Source: JAVJUS01 sp040220455
GTDB lineage: Bacteria > Pseudomonadota > Alphaproteobacteria > DSM-16000 > Inquilinaceae
Direction of reading: 5' to 3'
Assembly: GCA_040220455.1 (NCBI GenBank)
Contig: JAVJUS010000066.1
Coordinates: 1 to 54,297, forward strand
Length of the DNA: 54,297 nucleotides
Position 1 is the stretch's first letter; every line of letters begins with the position of its first letter. The position numbers and the translations under genes are program-made. Positions 52,659-54,297 of the stretch are shown piece after piece. Below the pieces are notes generated by a model. That model was not told the DNA's origin. It made no database searches and worked only from the letters and a program-made list of their open reading frames with translations.

Positions 52659-53054
52659 TCAATCCTCGAATACGAGCTCGCGGCGCTGCTTGGCGGCGAA
52701 ATACCGGTCGCGCGAAGCCTCCGCACGATCGAGCTCTCGGGGCGGTGCCTTGCCCGACTTCTTGACGAAGCCGTGGCTACAGATCACGACGCGATCCTGG
52801 TCGTAGAACCAGAGGACGCGAAGCTGACCGCGACGGAACTCGAACAAGCCGTCACGGCCGGTCAGGGGTTTCGTTCCGGGAACGTGTCGGGGACCCCGCT
52901 GAGCCGCGCGCCGGAACGCCTGCAGCATCTTCGTCCAGTCTTCATCCCCGGCCTCCCTTCGCTCGTCGAGGAACGCCTCGAGCGGGCAGGTTCCGTCATC
53001 GGCCGCGACGGCGTAGAGGCGCCACGTCGCCGATACGAGCGTTCTGAGCCTCAA
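52659..53054 (-). CDS. HigB/RelE-like toxin of TAC system
   Basis: This 131-residue RelE/ParE-superfamily toxin has CPLEAFLDERREAGDEDWTKMLQAFRRAA, GLFEFRRGQLRVLWFYDQDRVVICSHGFVKKSGKAPPRELDRAEASRDRY, the Gp49/HigB pattern with basic residues near the C-terminus. It is probably a ribosome-dependent mRNA endonuclease. A TTG start at 53054 follows GGAG. First gene of the toxin-antitoxin-chaperone operon, the HigBA order. Confidence 0.87.
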   Translation of the reverse strand: MRLRTLVSATWRLYAVAADDGTCPLEAFLDERREAGDEDWTKMLQAFRRAAQRGPRHVPGTKPLTGRDGLFEFRRGQLRVLWFYDQDRVVICSHGFVKKSGKAPPRELDRAEASRDRYFAAKQRRELVFED

Positions 53055-53069
53055 ACTTTACTCCGAGGT

Positions 53070-53100
53070 TAATATCATCCACCTGTCACGAGAATCAAGC
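53070..53100 (-). promoter_or_regulatory. Probable TAC operon promoter
   Basis: Minus strand TTGATT, an 18-base spacer and TATTAA end about 15 bases before the toxin start. The surroundings are unusually AT-rich. HigA-type antitoxins often bind such promoters. Confidence 0.45.
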
Positions 53101-53193
53101 CGCCTCGGGTGGACTCCTGCCGGCGACCGTCGGTCACGCCGCTGGATATGATCTAAATAGAAAGGTGTAATTCGATTCGACCCCGAGAGACAG

Positions 53194-53228
53194 CCCCCCG
53201 GCCGCCGGCGCATGCCGACGGCCGGGGG
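53194..53228 (-). terminator. GC hairpin after scaffold gene
   Basis: CCCCCGGCCG and CGGCCGGGGG form a 10-bp stem 26 bases downstream of the scaffold stop (minus direction), before the TAC operon. No T-run. Confidence 0.45.
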
Positions 53229-53253
53229 TGTCCCGCGGGGCGCCGGAGCGGCC

Positions 53254-54075
53254 TCAGCCCTCCGGATACATGCGCTTGAAGCCCTCGGTCACCTTGGCGA
53301 CGACGCCCGGGTCCTTGTCGCGCCAGTAGCGCGGGTCGCGCATCAGGGCCTCCACCGCGTCCCTGTCGCCGCCCGGCCCGGCGGTGTCGGGATCCAGGGC
53401 GCCGGGTTCGGCCTGGGCGGCCATCATGCGGTAGAGCGCCATGACGCCGTCGAAGGAGGCGGCCAGGCCGTCGACCGCCTCGGCCGGCAGGTTCTTCTTC
53501 GCCCAGGCGAGCATCTGGCGGGAGACCTCGCGCCAGCGATCGGGGCCGCCGAAATAGGCGACCAGGCGCTCGATCTCCTGGTCGGCCTCGAAGCCGGAGG
53601 CCATGTCCTCGACCAGCGGCACCAGGCGCTCGGCCGCCATGTCGTAAACGAGCTGGACCTGCTCGGGCGTGAAGCCGGCCTGATGCATGCGGGTATTGAG
53701 CTCCTCGTCCGGCTCGAACAGGCCGTGATCGGCCGAGACCGCGTAGCCGTCCGGCCCCTCCGGCACGCCCATCGCGCGCATCAGGCGCTGACGGTCGCCG
53801 TCGGCCATCTCCGGCCCGGGCAGAGCGACCATGCCCGAGAGCTTGCGCTCGAGCTCCAGATAGGACTTGAGCAGCAGGTCGACCCGGATCTCCCCGGTCT
53901 CGGGATCGCGGAACTTCTCCGGCACCTCGCCCGGGGCGCCAGGGGCCCGGGCGCCGGGGGTCGCAGGACCGCCGCCGGCGACCGGGGCGGGGCCGGCGGC
54001 TGCGGCGGGATCGATGCCCGGCGCGGCGCCGGCGGAGGGCGTGGCGGCGGGCGGCATCTTCAGGCGATCGCGCAT
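53254..54075 (-). CDS. Phage scaffold (capsid assembly) protein
   Basis: This 273-residue protein has an Ala/Pro/Gly-rich N-terminus (to about 50), then PEKFRDPETGEIRVDLLLKSYLELERKL, GVPEGPDGYAV, HQAGFTPEQVQLVYDMAAERLVPLVEDM and a C-terminal RDPRYWRDKDPGVVAKVTEGFKRMYP. This is the T7 gp9-like scaffold pattern with its helix-turn-helix C-terminal capsid-binding end. ATG at 54075. Confidence 0.85.
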   Translation of the reverse strand: MRDRLKMPPAATPSAGAAPGIDPAAAAGPAPVAGGGPATPGARAPGAPGEVPEKFRDPETGEIRVDLLLKSYLELERKLSGMVALPGPEMADGDRQRLMRAMGVPEGPDGYAVSADHGLFEPDEELNTRMHQAGFTPEQVQLVYDMAAERLVPLVEDMASGFEADQEIERLVAYFGGPDRWREVSRQMLAWAKKNLPAEAVDGLAASFDGVMALYRMMAAQAEPGALDPDTAGPGGDRDAVEALMRDPRYWRDKDPGVVAKVTEGFKRMYPEG

Positions 54076-54131
54076 GGCGAGGACTCCTTGGACAGGCAGG
54101 GGAACGTCGGGCGGGAGAAAGCCCGGCCGGC

Positions 54132-54297
54132 TCAGCCGCCGGCGCGGCCGCGGGCGGCCAGGGCGCGGATGCGCAGGACCAGGGCGCGCTGGCCCTCCAT
54201 GTGGCGCAGGGCGGCCTCCCCGGCGCCGGGGCCGAGCGCCCGGCCGAGGCAGACGGCCTCCAGATCGGCCAGCACCCGCTCGCCGTCGGGCGTGGCG
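54132..54297 (-). CDS. Bbp19-like phage protein, partial at window edge
   Basis: The last 54 codons before a TGA (54132-54134) read VLADLEAVCLGRALGPG, EAALRHMEGQRALVLRI. This fits the Bbp19-like domain found in podovirus head genes beside portal and scaffold. The start lies beyond the window. It precedes scaffold by about 56 bp. Confidence 0.65.
   Translation of the reverse strand, partial: ATPDGERVLADLEAVCLGRALGPGAGEAALRHMEGQRALVLRIRALAARGRAGG

Larger units (their letters stand above)
39535..54297 (-). mobile_element. T7-like prophage late region with cargo, incomplete at right edge
   Basis: On the minus strand the order is: Bbp19-like gene, scaffold, [toxin-antitoxin-SecB], capsid, small virion protein, [GAF-membrane protein, GNAT, ASCH], adaptor, nozzle, core-like protein, tailspike, TerS, TerL, membrane protein, holin. 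Apart from cargo this is the podovirus T7 order (9, 10, 11, 12, ..., 17, 19). No integrase, repressor, RNA polymerase or portal is in the window; they may lie beyond 54297. Several genes overlap by ATGA and most starts have AGGAG. No attachment site was identified. Confidence 0.8.

Noticed and set aside
39535..54297. Gene transfer agent rather than prophage
   Set aside because: The holin is GTA-type, but scaffold, adaptor, nozzle and tailspike follow T7-like podovirus order and no Rhodobacter-type GTA siphovirus tail genes are present. A domesticated state cannot be excluded.

Overview
The window comes from a very GC-rich alphaproteobacterium, probably a member of Rhodospirillales in the broad sense. 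This rests on base composition, on the alphaproteobacterial character of the arsenite oxidase, PyrD, DUF952 and GTA-type holin proteins, and on several GTG and TTG starts. No rRNA, tRNA or CRISPR was seen.

Layout: 1-8.1 kb holds a 5'-truncated transglutaminase-like protease, an Eis-like acetyltransferase, a UspA-BCCT osmolyte transport pair, a DUF4188 protein and the molybdate importer modABC. 8.2-10.0 kb is a lower-GC ATPase/DUF4276 pair that looks like a defence module. prfC and two orphan membrane proteins follow. 13.3-19.1 kb is an arsenic island: arsenite oxidase aioBA, two ArsR regulators and an ArsP/SO_0444-type permease. AioA is a molybdoenzyme, so modABC nearby is functionally coherent. 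19.1-21.5 kb has upp and a DHA2 drug exporter.

21.6-26.5 kb is a tight four-gene operon: a stand-alone MetRS-like ligase, an MFS transporter, an alanine racemase homologue and a SAM methyltransferase. I know no described pathway with this composition, and it is the best candidate for a new biosynthetic system. 26.7-39 kb is mostly housekeeping: tgt and its queuosine-precursor transporter, rpmB, an M24 hydrolase, an adenylate cyclase, an ArsR/SRPBCC pair, gpt, a DUF4864 protein, a YwrD-like GGT, a degenerate EAL protein, pyrD and a DUF952 protein. pyrD carries an in-frame TGA.

39.5 kb to the window end is the late region of a T7-like (podovirus-type) prophage, transcribed on the minus strand: a Bbp19-like gene, scaffold, capsid, adaptor, nozzle, a core-like protein, tailspike, terminase and a GTA-type holin. 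Two cargo blocks interrupt it. One is a toxin-antitoxin-SecB chaperone system between scaffold and capsid. The other holds a GAF-like membrane protein, a GNAT and an ASCH protein between capsid and tail genes. After each cargo block a duplicated promoter-leader, with a shared palindrome between -35 and -10 and a terminator-like hairpin, appears to restart the late genes.

Spaces between genes are rich in dispersed repeats: a GTAGGTCGC REP-like family, a ~165-bp MITE-like element, a 65-bp hairpin element and a 110-bp inverted element.
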